The notes: generated by a model from the letters alone, not told the origin. Shown: positions 42,750 to 53,226, counted from the stretch's first letter. The stretch is 64,000 bases of DNA from Pseudomonas khorasanensis (GCF_014268505.2 NZ_JABWQP020000002.1:310001-374000); one strand, 5' to 3'. A program made the numbers and translations.

Positions 42750-44177
42750 ATGTCGCAACCGACGCAAAAGCTGCGCCTTGGCGCGTTGATCGCTCTGGTG
42801 GTGGGGTCGATGATCGGCGGCGGGATTTTTTCGCTGCCGCAGAACATGGCGGCGCGGGCCGATGCCGGGGCAATCCTGATCGGCTGGGGCATCACGGCGA
42901 TTGGCATGCTGACCCTGGCGTTCGTGTTTCAGACTCTGGCCAATCGCAAGCCAGAGCTGGACTCGGGCGTGTATGCCTACGCCAAGGCCGGGTTCGGTGA
43001 CTACATGGGGTTCTCGTCGGCCTGGGGTTACTGGATCAGCGCCTGGCTGGGCAACGTCGGTTATTTCGTTCTGCTGTTCAGCACCCTCGGCTATTTCTTT
43101 CCGGTGTTCGGCCAGGGCAATACGCCGATTGCGATCGGCTGTGCGTCGCTACTGCTGTGGGCCGTGCACTTTCTGGTGATGCGCGGCATCAAGGAGGCGG
43201 CGTCCATCAACCAGGTCACCACCGTGGCCAAGATCGTGCCGCTGGTCATGTTCATCGTTATCGCGGCAGTGGCGTTCAAGGCTGACATTTTCACCCGCGA
43301 CATCTGGGGCCGCAGCAACCCGAGTTTCGGCGGGGTGATGGATCAGGTGCGCAACATGATGCTGGTGACGGTGTTCGTGTTCATCGGCATCGAAGGGGCG
43401 AGCGTGTACTCGGCCCGGGCGGAAAAGCGCAGCGATGTCGGCCGCGCCACGGTGATCGGCTTTATCGGCGTGCTGGCGCTGCTGGTGCTGGTCAATGTGT
43501 TGTCGCTGGGGATTATGAGCCAGCCGGAACTGGCCAAACTGCAAAACCCGTCGCTGGCGGCGGTGCTGGAGCACATTGTCGGGCCGTGGGGCGCGTTGCT
43601 GATCAGCATTGGCCTGGCGATTTCCCTGCTCGGGGCGTTGCTGTCATGGGCGCTGTTGTGCGCGGAAATCCTCTTTGCCACGGCCAGGGACAAAACCATG
43701 CCGGCGTTCCTGAAGAAGGAAAACAAAAACCATGTACCGGTGAATGCGTTGTGGCTGACCAACGTGATGATCCAGATTTTTCTGTTGATCACGCTGTTTT
43801 CGGCGGGCACCTACACCAGCCTGATTTATCTGGCGTCGTCGATGATTCTGGTGCCGTACCTGTGGTCAGCGGCGTACGCCGTACTGTTGAGCGGGCGTGG
43901 CGAAACCTACGAAAACGCCTCCGCTGAACGCTCCAAGGATCTGCTGATCGGCGGCATCGCCCTGTGTTACGCGGTGTGGTTGCTGTACGCCGGGGGCGTG
44001 AAATATCTGCTGCTGTCAGCGCTGCTGTACGCACCGGGCGTGATCCTGTTTGCCAAGGCCAAACATGAGCAGGGCCAGCCGGTGTTTACCACGGTGGAGA
44101 AGGGGATTTTTGCTTGCGTGATTATTGGGGCGGGTCTGGCGGCATATGGGTTGTATAGCGGGGTGTTGTCGTTGTAA
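42750..44177 (+). CDS. Basic amino acid antiporter, ArcD family (copy 2)
   Basis: 475 residues, same layout as copy 1: [37 protein letters not shown] and [20 protein letters not shown] are all shared. It is divergent from arcDABC. It could carry the same arginine/ornithine exchange or another diamine or amino acid; the copy was probably made by local duplication and then drifted. Confidence 0.9.
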   Translation: MSQPTQKLRLGALIALVVGSMIGGGIFSLPQNMAARADAGAILIGWGITAIGMLTLAFVFQTLANRKPELDSGVYAYAKAGFGDYMGFSSAWGYWISAWLGNVGYFVLLFSTLGYFFPVFGQGNTPIAIGCASLLLWAVHFLVMRGIKEAASINQVTTVAKIVPLVMFIVIAAVAFKADIFTRDIWGRSNPSFGGVMDQVRNMMLVTVFVFIGIEGASVYSARAEKRSDVGRATVIGFIGVLALLVLVNVLSLGIMSQPELAKLQNPSLAAVLEHIVGPWGALLISIGLAISLLGALLSWALLCAEILFATARDKTMPAFLKKENKNHVPVNALWLTNVMIQIFLLITLFSAGTYTSLIYLASSMILVPYLWSAAYAVLLSGRGETYENASAERSKDLLIGGIALCYAVWLLYAGGVKYLLLSALLYAPGVILFAKAKHEQGQPVFTTVEKGIFACVIIGAGLAAYGLYSGVLSL

Positions 44178-44202
44178 TCGGACATTTGGGTCGGCAGGTC
44201 CG

Positions 44203-44285
44203 GCCTCTTCGCGAGCAGGCTCGCTCCCACCAAAGGCGCGCCGGATACAAGGCCAGTGTGGGAGCGAGCCTGCTCGCGAAGAGGC
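44203..44285. repeat. REP doublet (REPIN), family A, divergent arrangement
   Basis: Minus core 44203-44230 and plus core 44257-44285 between two convergent genes. Confidence 0.9.
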
Positions 44286-44292
44286 AGACGGT

Positions 44293-45639
44293 TCACCACT
44301 GTGCTCGGTACGATCCCAATTGCGTAGCCGGCAAATCCCACTGCAGCGGCGTGCCGCTGATTTTCAGCGGTGGCTGCAGACGATGCGCGGGGCCCCATGG
44401 CGTTTGCTCGATCAGGGTGTCTTGATCCTTTTCTTCCTCGGGGCGCAGTGTCTCGTCAGTGCCTGGCCCCTGATCAATCAACAGTTTCGCCGTGCGCGCC
44501 AGTGACAACCGGGCCGAGCCGCCTCGACCATTACTCAAGCGCTGCGTAAGCAGTTTGATCGCACTCGCCGCCATCAGATAACCCGTCGCATGATCCAGTG
44601 CCTGCACGGGCAGCGGCGTTGGTTTGTCTGCCTGCTTCCAGCGCTTCCCGGCGTCGGCGATGCCGCTGCTCATCTGTACCAGGCTGTCGAAGCCGCGCCG
44701 GTTCTGCCACGGACCGCTCCAGCCGTAGGCATTGAGGCAGACGTCGATCAGCCCCGGCGCCAGTTGTTGCCGGCGCTCAGCGCCGAAACCGAGCCCTTCC
44801 AGCGCACCGGCGCGATAGCCATGCAGCAGGATGTCGGCCTCCTTCAACAGCTTTTCGAACACTGCGCGATCCGCCGGAGCGTGCAGATCCAGCCGCGCAC
44901 AACGTTTGCCGAGCGTCATGTCGGGGACCACGCCGGGCTCATTCCAGGTCGGCGGATCGATGCGTAGCACCTCAGCGCCAAGGCCTGCGAGAAAACGACT
45001 GGCCGTGGGACCGGCGATCACTCGCGTCAGATCCAGCACTTTGATCCCGGCCAACGGTTGCGCAATCGTGCCTCGCCATGCGTGGGTGCTCTCGTCTTTC
45101 CGATCAGAGTAATGGACCAGCGGCTCGGCATTCACCGCCAGGCCTTGCGGATGGTTTTGCCACTGCGCCCAGCTGCGCATTTGCGCGGCGCAGCCCTTGG
45201 CGTCGACCACGGCTTGCTCCAGCTCAGAGCCGGACCATTGCAAAACTTTGGCCGCCATCGCAGCGCGGTCGGCGCAGGCACCGAGCACGCGTTCAGCGGC
45301 GGCGCGGTGATGCGGGGCGTTGGTGTGCAAGCGGATCCAGCCGTCCCGGGTCGCATAATCGCCGGCGACCGCATCCCATAGCGGCGGCACCCGCCAGCCG
45401 ATCGGGCGGATTGAAGTGCCGAACCAGAACGAAGCCAGACGACGGTCGACTTCCACGGTGGGCAAATGACCGGTCTGTTGACTAAGCAGCTCGCTGACGG
45501 CTTGGCCCGCAGCGCCAATGCTGGCGCAGGCCAGATCAGTGACGGCAAATGCCGAGGGCAGGGCGCCCTGGGCTGCGAACGAAATCGGTGTAGGCGGCAA
45601 GCCGAGTGCGGCTTGAATGGACGTGAGCAAATCAGTCAT
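44293..45639 (-). CDS. CaiB/BaiF (class III) CoA-transferase family protein
   Basis: 448 residues. Moves CoA between carboxylic acids. The family segments are VLDLTRVIAGPTASRFLAGL, ADILLHGYRAGALEGLGF and, with the likely nucleophile Asp349, PVQALDHATGYLMAAS. The substrate cannot be told; neighbours (arcD, chemoreceptor) give no clue. An N-terminal extension of about 190 residues precedes the core, as in several large single-chain members. Confidence 0.85.
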   Translation of the reverse strand: MTDLLTSIQAALGLPPTPISFAAQGALPSAFAVTDLACASIGAAGQAVSELLSQQTGHLPTVEVDRRLASFWFGTSIRPIGWRVPPLWDAVAGDYATRDGWIRLHTNAPHHRAAAERVLGACADRAAMAAKVLQWSGSELEQAVVDAKGCAAQMRSWAQWQNHPQGLAVNAEPLVHYSDRKDESTHAWRGTIAQPLAGIKVLDLTRVIAGPTASRFLAGLGAEVLRIDPPTWNEPGVVPDMTLGKRCARLDLHAPADRAVFEKLLKEADILLHGYRAGALEGLGFGAERRQQLAPGLIDVCLNAYGWSGPWQNRRGFDSLVQMSSGIADAGKRWKQADKPTPLPVQALDHATGYLMAASAIKLLTQRLSNGRGGSARLSLARTAKLLIDQGPGTDETLRPEEEKDQDTLIEQTPWGPAHRLQPPLKISGTPLQWDLPATQLGSYRAQW

Positions 45640-45724
45640 CGAAGGCCCTCCGGAGCGAGAGGGCGATGATAGTGCAAAAGAATGCCGGGATAGATGAAAC
45701 CCCCGGGATGTGAACCCGTTTCAA

Positions 45725-45816
45725 CTGTGGGAGCGAGCCTGCTCGCGAAGGCGGAGCGTCAGTCAACAATGATGTTGCATATGACGGCCTCTTCGCGAGC
45801 AGGCTCGCTCCCACAG
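45725..45816. repeat. REP doublet (REPIN), family A
   Basis: Plus core 45725-45753, minus core 45785-45816, between the chemoreceptor and CoA-transferase genes. Confidence 0.9.
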
Positions 45817-45833
45817 GGATTCTTGTCGGGTTA

Positions 45834-47972
45834 TTACACGCGGAACTGGTCCATCAACTTCATCTGCTGGCTCGCCAGGCTGTTGAGCTGGCTGCTGATC
45901 GCTGCCGACTCGGTGGCTTGCCCGGTCAGGGTTTCGGTCACGGTACGGATCGCCGAGACGTTGCGGTTGACCTCTTCGGCCACCGCGCTTTGCTGCTCGG
46001 CGGCGCTGGCGATTTGCAGGTTCATGTCGCTGATCACGGTGACCGCGTCGCTGATCTTGCCCAGCGCATCGACCGCCTGACGGATCTGCCCGGCGTTGTT
46101 GTGCGCCTGGGTCTGGCTCGAATGCATGGTCGCGACCACGCCACGGGTGCCGGTCTGGATGCGCTCGATAACGATGCGAATTTCTTCCACCGAATCCTGT
46201 GTGCGTTTGGCCAGGTTGCGCACTTCATCGGCGACCACGGCAAAACCCCGGCCGCTCTCACCGGCGCGGGCGGCTTCGATGGCTGCGTTGAGCGCCAGCA
46301 GATTGGTCTGTTCGGCGATGCTGCGAATCACTTCCAGCACTGACCCGATCTGCTCGCTGTTAACCGCCAGCGCTTCGACTTCGGTCACGGCTTTGCTGAC
46401 TTCATCGGCCAGGTCATTGATATCGCGGGTACTGCGTTCGATGATCGCCATGCCGTCCTTCGCCGACTGATCGGCACCCTTGGCCGCATTGGCCGCGTTC
46501 GAGGCGCTGTTGGCAACGTCATGGGCAGTGGCGCTCATTTCGTTCGACGCCGTGGCGACCTGATCGATTTCGCGGAACTGCACCTGCATGCCTTCGCTGG
46601 TCTGGCGCGCAATTTCCGAAGACTGGTCAGCGGTGCCGCGTGCTTCGGTGATGCTCTGTTTGATCTGCGCGATGGTCGGTTGCAGCTTGTCGAGGAAACG
46701 GTTGAACCAGTTCACCAGTTCGCCGAGTTCATCCTTTTTGCCGTAGTTCAGGCGCTGGGTCAGATCGCCTTCGCCGCTGGCGATGTTCTTGAGCATCTCG
46801 GCCACGCTGTTGATCGGGCGAGTCACGCCCGACGCGGTGAGCCAGATCAGCAGCAGGCCGACCAAACCGGCGGCGACCGCCACCACCAGCGCAGTGATTA
46901 CACCGGTGTGCTGTGCTTCATCAAGCACCGCTTGCAGCTTGACCGAATCGGCGAGCAGCACGTGTTTTGGCAAGTCGATCACCACACCCCAGGCGCGGGA
47001 GTTGCCAATCGGATCGACGGGGTAAACGGCGCGAATCAGCTCGCCCTGTTCGAGGATTTTCGCGGTGCCGCTGCCGACCAGTTGCAGGACATCCTTACCG
47101 TCGGCGCCGAGGGTGTCGCTGATTTTCTTGCCCACGCGTGTCGCGTCAGCGCTGTCGGCAGCGAGTACGCCGCTGCCTGAGACGATCAGCATGTGCCCGG
47201 CGTTGTTGAACAGGCTGCGTTGCGAATCCACGGCGGCGGCTTGCAGGGCATCGAGGGCGATGTCGACACCGACCACACCGATGGCTTTGCCGTCGATCAT
47301 CAGCGGCACGGAAATGGTCGTCATGAGCATTTCCCTGCCACCGACGGTGTCCGCATACGGGTCAAGCAGGCAGGTGCGCTTGTTGTCGCGAGGGCAGGTG
47401 TACCAACTGTTGTACGGCGTGCCGCTGACGCTGAGGGTGGTTTTGGTCAGGTCATCTTCGACCATGACCGTGTTCAGCGAGGCGCCGCCGGCACGGCTCC
47501 AGTACGAAGCAAATCGTCCGACTTCATTGGACTGACGCGCGGCATCGTTGGTGAACTCGCTATCCTTGCCGTCGAGGGCATCAGGTTCGAACGCAAGCCA
47601 GATGCCCAGCACCTTATCGTTACGCTCGAACGCGGTTTTCAGGCTCTGGTTGATTTCCTCACGCACGGCACCGGCGTCCAGGGAGCGCTTGGCCGCCATC
47701 GTCTGCAGGTCCTTGACCTGATCAGCCAATGCGGTGACCACCAACAGGCTTTCGCCAAAGGTTTTCTGCACCCGCACCGCTTGCTCGGCGGCTTTGGCTT
47801 GCAGCAGGTTCTGCACGCTGGCGGTGAGCATTTTGCTGCTGGAGGCGCTGACCAGCTCATCGTTCTGGTTGGTCTGGTAGATATTCATGCCGACGATCAG
47901 CGCGACCACGCCGAGCAGGCACAGCCCGGACAGCAGAACGATTTTCAGGCGAATGGAGAGAGAAGCGAACAT
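45834..47972 (-). CDS. Methyl-accepting chemotaxis protein with dCache-type sensor
   Basis: 712 residues. Membrane segment at about 9-31, a large periplasmic part of about 330 residues with the double-Cache look ([37 protein letters not shown]), second segment about 366-390, HAMP, then the signalling domain whose tip is [20 protein letters not shown]. There is no C-terminal pentapeptide for CheR. The ligand is unknown: the sensor holds the pair CPRDNKRTC, which could form a disulfide. Confidence 0.93.
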   Translation of the reverse strand: MFASLSIRLKIVLLSGLCLLGVVALIVGMNIYQTNQNDELVSASSSKMLTASVQNLLQAKAAEQAVRVQKTFGESLLVVTALADQVKDLQTMAAKRSLDAGAVREEINQSLKTAFERNDKVLGIWLAFEPDALDGKDSEFTNDAARQSNEVGRFASYWSRAGGASLNTVMVEDDLTKTTLSVSGTPYNSWYTCPRDNKRTCLLDPYADTVGGREMLMTTISVPLMIDGKAIGVVGVDIALDALQAAAVDSQRSLFNNAGHMLIVSGSGVLAADSADATRVGKKISDTLGADGKDVLQLVGSGTAKILEQGELIRAVYPVDPIGNSRAWGVVIDLPKHVLLADSVKLQAVLDEAQHTGVITALVVAVAAGLVGLLLIWLTASGVTRPINSVAEMLKNIASGEGDLTQRLNYGKKDELGELVNWFNRFLDKLQPTIAQIKQSITEARGTADQSSEIARQTSEGMQVQFREIDQVATASNEMSATAHDVANSASNAANAAKGADQSAKDGMAIIERSTRDINDLADEVSKAVTEVEALAVNSEQIGSVLEVIRSIAEQTNLLALNAAIEAARAGESGRGFAVVADEVRNLAKRTQDSVEEIRIVIERIQTGTRGVVATMHSSQTQAHNNAGQIRQAVDALGKISDAVTVISDMNLQIASAAEQQSAVAEEVNRNVSAIRTVTETLTGQATESAAISSQLNSLASQQMKLMDQFRV

Positions 47973-48182
47973 AGGGCGGTCTCGCGAAAGGAAGTCTGGG
48001 GGCTTGGGTATGAACTACCCGGTTCGCCAAATCCGTTCAGCGCCATTCATTTCTCATCGGCGTGGATCGAAACGGCATGAGGGGCATGCCGACGAACGGT
48101 TAGTGTTAAACGTTTGCGCAGGAGAAAGTGCCGAAAAGAGGATTAATTAAAGGGATGTGCGCTCAAATAGTCCGGGGCACTT

Positions 48183-48572
48183 TTATACAGGCAAGGATTC
48201 GGGGCGCGACCAGATCCACAAGTTGCCCAGGCCCATGCCCGCGATCGCCAGATAGATCGGCCAACCGTGATCGAGCATCACCAGCATCAGCGTCGCGCAC
48301 AGCAACATGCTGGCCGTGGCGCTGACTTTGGCCTTGCGGGCAATGATCCCGCCGTTGCGCCAGTTGCGCAGAATCGGCCCGAACAGGCGATGGTTTTCCA
48401 GCCAGGCACTCAGGCGCGGCGAACTGCGGGTCGCGGCCCAGGCGGCGAGGAGGATGAACTCGGTGGTTGGCAAGCCGGGCACGACAACGGCAATCAGGCC
48501 GATGCCGAGGCTGACGTAGGCCAGCAGGCCGAACAGCAGGCGGGCGAGTTTGGAGTGGGCGGGTGAGGGCAT
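48183..48572 (-). CDS. ybaN: YbaN family inner-membrane protein (DUF454)
   Basis: 129 residues with three to four membrane segments. The family signature is GLIAVVVPGLPTTEFILLAAWAA followed by ATRSSPRLSAWLENHRLFGP. Function unknown; it frequently sits near heme or iron genes, as here. Confidence 0.88.
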   Translation of the reverse strand: MPSPAHSKLARLLFGLLAYVSLGIGLIAVVVPGLPTTEFILLAAWAATRSSPRLSAWLENHRLFGPILRNWRNGGIIARKAKVSATASMLLCATLMLVMLDHGWPIYLAIAGMGLGNLWIWSRPESLPV

Positions 48573-48629
48573 GAGCTCAGCGGTGGCTTCTGAAGCGGAG
48601 TGGAGATCTTACAGGCTTGTGGTGATCAC

Positions 48630-48718
48630 TGTGGGAGCGAGCCTGCTCGCGAAAGCGGTGGATCAGTCACATCGATGTTGAATGTGCTGCCGTCTTCGCG
48701 AGCAGGCTCGCTCCCACA
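48630..48718. repeat. REP doublet (REPIN), family A
   Basis: Plus core 48630-48659, minus core 48692-48718, between ybaN and the heme oxygenase gene. Confidence 0.9.
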
Positions 48719-48734
48719 AGGGATAAGTGTTGCT

Positions 48735-49331
48735 TCAGGCCACTTCGGCCTCCGTGGCATATGCCTGTTCCAGCAGCACGGTGAAGCGGTTGAATGCCTC
48801 CAGTGCGCCGCGCTCGACTTCGGCTTCTTCCTCGGCGCTGAATTCCAGCGAATCCAGCGTTTTCACAAAGCGCTTCCAGCCCTCGGCACGACCACCTTCC
48901 GGTTCGCCCAGGTGGCGCGCACCAAAGGTTTCGCTCAGGTCCAGAGCCACCGCGCGCTTGATCAGGAACGCTGCGCCGAGCTTCGAACCTTCCGACACGA
49001 AGATCCAGCCCAATGCGCGGGCCTTGCCTGGGTTTTTCACCGCGCCGGCCACCGCTGCCGGAACTTCGGTATCCAGATCGGCAAGGTCGGCCCTGGCCGC
49101 TTCGGCGCGGCAACGGGCCGGCAAGTCAGGAACGATCGCGCTCAGTTCAGCATCGTTGTACAGCTCGACGAGTTCCGACTGGAACAGGTATTGCGCCACC
49201 ACAAAACGGGCGAAGCTGGCGCGGGTCTCGAATGGCGCGTGGGCCTTGACCAGCGCATCGAGCTTGCTGTGTGGCTCATGAGTTATCTGGTTCAGGCGTT
49301 GCGAACGCAGAGCTTTTGGCGAAGTGGTCAT
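48735..49331 (-). CDS. hemO: Biliverdin-producing heme oxygenase (HemO/PigA type)
   Basis: 198 residues, all-helical. Opens the heme ring and releases iron, CO and biliverdin in the cytoplasm. The proximal His is His21 in THEPHSKLDAL; the distal helix GWIFVSEGSKLGAAFL has the flexible Gly pair over the heme. AAGGAC precedes the ATG. It lies 112 bases downstream of the TonB receptor gene on the same strand, so iron taken in as heme is processed by the product of the same block. Confidence 0.93.
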   Translation of the reverse strand: MTTSPKALRSQRLNQITHEPHSKLDALVKAHAPFETRASFARFVVAQYLFQSELVELYNDAELSAIVPDLPARCRAEAARADLADLDTEVPAAVAGAVKNPGKARALGWIFVSEGSKLGAAFLIKRAVALDLSETFGARHLGEPEGGRAEGWKRFVKTLDSLEFSAEEEAEVERGALEAFNRFTVLLEQAYATEAEVA

Positions 49332-49443
49332 GCGGGTGTCCTTGATAAAAGAGGCGCTTGATAACGAGACGTACGGGCCGGCGCCGGACAGTAAAAAAAC
49401 CTCACTGCACGGCGAATGAACACGCGCAGCGAGGCCTGCCGGA

Positions 49444-52029
49444 TCAGATGTCCCAAATCAGGTTGATGGCGAAGTTACGCCCCGGTTGCGTCAGGCGATC
49501 AAGGTTGGCCGGTTGCGTCACCGACGCTTCGCCGACGCTGTCGTAACCGCGCACGTCGTCCCACAGCCAGTATTTCTTGTCGGTCAGGTTGTAAATGCCG
49601 CCGCTGACGGTCACGTCGTCGGTGACTTTGTAATAACCGGTCATATCGAGGATGCCGAAGCCCGGCGATTTGAACTGACTGCTGACGCCGTCCGGCGATT
49701 TGAAGTTGGTGTCATCGACGCGATCCTTTTTCTTCACCACAGTCCAGCTCAACAAGCCGCCGTAATGGTCCTGGTCGTAACCCAGGCCAAACACGCCGGT
49801 CAGCGGGTTGACGCTGTTAAGCGGCTCGCCGCTGTCGTTGTTGCGACCGTAGGCGTAGGCGATCGAGCCCTGGGTGTAGAGGCCTTGCGGCGCGCCGAAG
49901 GCATCCAGATTCAGCCGACCTTTGACTTCGGCGCCCTTGATGGTGGCGCGCTTGATGTTGTTCGACTGGAACGTAAGATCGCTGTAGCCGGGTTTAACGG
50001 CGTCCTCGTTGATGAAGTCGCGGTACTTGTTATAGAACACCGCCACATCGAACGAACCTTGCTCGAAGTTGCCGCGCAGGCCGGTCTCATAGCTTTTGCT
50101 TTTTTCCGGATCCAGATCCGGGTTCGGCGCCACGCTGTAGCCGCTGGTGTTGTTCTCGAAACGACCGTACAACGCTTTCGCGGTGGGAGTGCGGAAGCCC
50201 TCGGCGTACTGGCCGTACCAGGTGTAGTTGTCGTTGAAGGCGTAGGTCAGGCCGAATTTGGGCGAGACTTTATGCCACGTCTTGTTCTTGTCGCTGACCG
50301 TGCCCTGACCATCCGCCGCCACGGTGTTGAGGAATTCCTGAGTGATTTTCGGGTTGAGTCGCGTGTAGTCGTAGCGCAGGCCCGGCAAAAAGGTCCAATC
50401 ATTCCAGCTGATCTGGTCCTGTGCGAACAGGCTATAGGTGTTGATGGTCGGGTCGGGAAAGTCGCTGGCTTTCTTCAATACGTCTGCCGTGCTGGTCGCG
50501 CCAATCGCCGTGCAGCCGCGACCGACCGCCAGACATTTGCCGTCGCCGCTGCGCGAGCCGGTGACCTTCTGCTGCTTGATCGTGGTGCCGTAAGTCAGCA
50601 CATGGTCGGTGTCACCGATGGCGAAAGCCTTGTCCAGTTGAGCATCGAATACCCACTGCTTTTCCTCGTAAACAGTGTCGCGGGTGCGCAGCACTTTACG
50701 GGTCATGGGGTAGTAATACTCTTCGGTGCTCTGATCGGTTTTGGCGATCTGGTGGTTCAGGCTCCACTTCACGTTGTCGGCCAACAGGCTCTCGAGGGCG
50801 AAGTTGTGCTCGATGCCGAAACGTTCGCGAGTGATGGTGTCGTTGCCGGTGCGCCACTGGTACATGCCGCCGGGCAGCGCGCTGTTCGCAATGGTGGGCG
50901 CACCGTTGAAGTAAGGGCCGCCGTAGACGCTTTTCTGATCGGTGTCGCGGTCGTCCTTGTACTTTTCGTACGTCAGGCCCAGGCGCGAATCTTCGTTGTA
51001 GTTCCAGCCGAGCTTGGCCAGCACGTTGTGTGCCCGCACGTCTTCCGGGTTGGCGGCGGTGCGCTCAAGGCCGGTGCCGTTGTGGCCACCGAACGATTCG
51101 GTTTCATGCCCGTCGCGTTGGCTGTAATGCAGCAGACCGTCGAAATCACCGCTACGTCCGGCGAGGGTGGCGGACTTCAGCCAGCTGTCATCGGCGGAGC
51201 TGTAACCGCTTTTCAGACGTGCACCGACGTCCTTGCCCGGTTTGATGATGTCGTCGGCATCGAGGGTGTAATAGCTGACCGCGCCGCCGATGGCGTTGCT
51301 GCCGTAGAGCACCGAGGCCGGGCCACGGAGGATTTCCACGCGCTTGACGATTTCCGGGTCGACGTAATTGCGCTGGCTTTTGGCGTACGGGCCGTTGAAG
51401 AAACTGTTGGGGATTTCCACGCCATCGACCTGAGTCAGGATGCGATCACCGTCGATACCGCGAATATTGTAGCCGCTGATGCCGCCGCGCTGACCGGCAC
51501 CGCCAACAGAAACACCCGGCTCGTAGCGCACCAGATCCTTGATGGTGTTGACGTTGTTGCGGTCCAGCCCCTCGCGGGTCTGCACGGTGACGGTGGCGGG
51601 CACGCTGTTGACTGACTGTTCCTGGCGAGTGGCGCTGATCGTCACCTGATCCAGGTTGAGGGTGCCGCTGCTGCTGCGCTTTTCCAGCACGACATTGTTG
51701 TTGCTCAGCTTGCGAAAGCTCAGGTTGGTCCCCACCAACAGGCGCTCGAGCGCTTTTTCCGGCGGCAGCGAGCCGCGCACGCCCGGCGACGAGACGCCCT
51801 GACCCAACTGGGCCGGCAAACCCACCTGCCAACCGGTCACGGCGGTAAAGGCGTTAAGTGCCGAGACCAACGGCTGCTGACTGATGGAAAACGAGTAGTC
51901 GCCCATGTTGCGCGCCGGTTGCTCGGTGGCAGCCATCACTGGTGCAGTGCCGGCCATCAGGATGGCAGCGGTCAGCAACGACAATACGCGGGAAGGGGAA
52001 GCAGTCTGGCGGGTAAGGCGTGAGGACAT
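49444..52029 (-). CDS. TonB-dependent heme/hemoglobin-type receptor with signalling (STN) domain
   Basis: 861 residues. Signal peptide to about 34, an N-terminal secretin/TonB signalling domain (FSISQQPLVSALNAFTAVTG, about 45-115), a plug (VTISATRQEQSVNSVPATVT, RGIDGDRILTQVDGVEI), and a 22-strand barrel. The heme-receptor motif pair is present: EGFRTPTAKALYG and APNPDLDPEKS, the FRAP/NPDL type. The STN domain, plus the FecR and sigma genes just upstream, marks a cell-surface signalling receptor; from memory it resembles HxuA of P. aeruginosa. Start chosen at ATG 52029 with GGAG 9 bases before. Confidence 0.92.
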   Translation of the reverse strand: MSSRLTRQTASPSRVLSLLTAAILMAGTAPVMAATEQPARNMGDYSFSISQQPLVSALNAFTAVTGWQVGLPAQLGQGVSSPGVRGSLPPEKALERLLVGTNLSFRKLSNNNVVLEKRSSSGTLNLDQVTISATRQEQSVNSVPATVTVQTREGLDRNNVNTIKDLVRYEPGVSVGGAGQRGGISGYNIRGIDGDRILTQVDGVEIPNSFFNGPYAKSQRNYVDPEIVKRVEILRGPASVLYGSNAIGGAVSYYTLDADDIIKPGKDVGARLKSGYSSADDSWLKSATLAGRSGDFDGLLHYSQRDGHETESFGGHNGTGLERTAANPEDVRAHNVLAKLGWNYNEDSRLGLTYEKYKDDRDTDQKSVYGGPYFNGAPTIANSALPGGMYQWRTGNDTITRERFGIEHNFALESLLADNVKWSLNHQIAKTDQSTEEYYYPMTRKVLRTRDTVYEEKQWVFDAQLDKAFAIGDTDHVLTYGTTIKQQKVTGSRSGDGKCLAVGRGCTAIGATSTADVLKKASDFPDPTINTYSLFAQDQISWNDWTFLPGLRYDYTRLNPKITQEFLNTVAADGQGTVSDKNKTWHKVSPKFGLTYAFNDNYTWYGQYAEGFRTPTAKALYGRFENNTSGYSVAPNPDLDPEKSKSYETGLRGNFEQGSFDVAVFYNKYRDFINEDAVKPGYSDLTFQSNNIKRATIKGAEVKGRLNLDAFGAPQGLYTQGSIAYAYGRNNDSGEPLNSVNPLTGVFGLGYDQDHYGGLLSWTVVKKKDRVDDTNFKSPDGVSSQFKSPGFGILDMTGYYKVTDDVTVSGGIYNLTDKKYWLWDDVRGYDSVGEASVTQPANLDRLTQPGRNFAINLIWDI

Positions 52030-52132
52030 CGATAGCGCTCCGTGTCGCACGAATCTTTATAGGTGCAGACCCGCGTCCGAAGATGCGAATCAATTGCATT
52101 GGCTATAACGAGACGTACCGGCTTCGGCTATC

Positions 52133-52152
52133 GAGTAAAAATAATTCTCATT
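52133..52152 (-). promoter_or_regulatory. Possible Fur-like box before the receptor gene
   Basis: Minus strand AATGAGAATTATTTTTACTC has one good Fur half (AATGAGAAT) and a poor other half. It touches the fecR stop codon. Confidence 0.4.
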
Positions 52153-53117
52153 CAGTTCAGGATCACCAGTGCGGGGAATTCCTGCAGGCGGGCGGAGGTG
52201 ATGTGCGCCAGAGAGCGCACCACGTCGAGCGGCTGATCGAGACGGTAATTGCCGGTGACGGCGACGTCGGCCAGTTGCTCGTTGTTGTTGATGATCCAGC
52301 CCGGATAGTAGCGGCGCAGCTCGGCCAGCACCTGATTCAGCGGGCAGTTCTCGAACACCAATCGGCCCTGAACCCAGGCCAGATCGGTGGCGGCGTCGAG
52401 TTTGGCGGGACGGCCAAAGCCGTTGGGCCCGATACGAATGCTTTCCCCGGCGCGCAGGCGAACGCGCGCATCGTTATGGGTGGCGCGCAGATCGACATCG
52501 CCGCGCTGCACGTTGACCTGTGCAACGCCGTCCAGATAACGCACGGCGAAGGCCGTATCGCGCACGCTGGCCTGGACCGGTCCGGCATCGATTTCCAGCG
52601 GTTGACTGCGATCGGAGGCCACCTCGAAAAACGCCTCGCCTTGGTACAACCGGGCAATGCGCTGTTGATCGTTGATGGTGCTGGAGAAGGCCGAGTTGGT
52701 GTTGAGCAGGACTTGCGAACCGTCCTCCAGTTGCAGGCGCTGACGTTCGCCGACCACGGTCAGATGATCGGCCTGAAGGCGCATTGGCAGATTGCTGAAG
52801 CTGAACAAACCGAGGATCAGCACGGCGGCGGTCGCCAAGGGTTTCCAGTGCGGGCGCAGGCGTTTGAGCAAGGACACTTTCGCGGATTTCGCCGCGAGGG
52901 CCTGCGCGCACGACGCGACGTGCGGGCCATCCCAGATCGCCTGGGCCTTGGCGAACGCTTCGGCATTCAGCGGATCAGCCGCCAGCCAGGCCTGAAACTG
53001 CCGGGCCTGCTCTTCGTCCGCGCTGCCGAGCACAATGAGCCAGTCCAGCGCCTGGTCCATTGCGTCTGCAGCGTGCCGCGCCGAATCGGGCGAAGGCGAG
53101 CGGTGGGTGTCCGTCAC
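52152..53117 (-). CDS. FecR-type anti-sigma factor / sigma regulator
   Basis: 321 residues. Cytoplasmic N-terminus (DUF4880-like, ALDWLIVLGSADEEQARQF), one membrane segment (about 92-110), FecR domain (ERQRLQLEDGSQVLLNTNSA) and a C-terminal DUF4974-like part (NCPLNQVLAELRRYYPG). It holds back the ECF sigma factor until the receptor reports ligand. Start GTG at 53117, GAGGAAACACC upstream. Between sigma and receptor genes on the same strand. Confidence 0.93.
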   Translation of the reverse strand: MTDTHRSPSPDSARHAADAMDQALDWLIVLGSADEEQARQFQAWLAADPLNAEAFAKAQAIWDGPHVASCAQALAAKSAKVSLLKRLRPHWKPLATAAVLILGLFSFSNLPMRLQADHLTVVGERQRLQLEDGSQVLLNTNSAFSSTINDQQRIARLYQGEAFFEVASDRSQPLEIDAGPVQASVRDTAFAVRYLDGVAQVNVQRGDVDLRATHNDARVRLRAGESIRIGPNGFGRPAKLDAATDLAWVQGRLVFENCPLNQVLAELRRYYPGWIINNNEQLADVAVTGNYRLDQPLDVVRSLAHITSARLQEFPALVILN

Positions 53118-53226
53118 GGTGTTTCCTCGGGGCTTGTGGCGAAGCAGTTTCCAGCTTCAAGCGACAAGCTGCAAGCCATGACCCGATGCGTTGTATTGCT
53201 TTCATTTTCAACGTGCCGTTCGAGAC

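Noticed and set aside
49486..51615. A 709-codon plus-strand frame over the TonB receptor
   Set aside because: Shadow frame; the receptor has full plug and barrel motifs.
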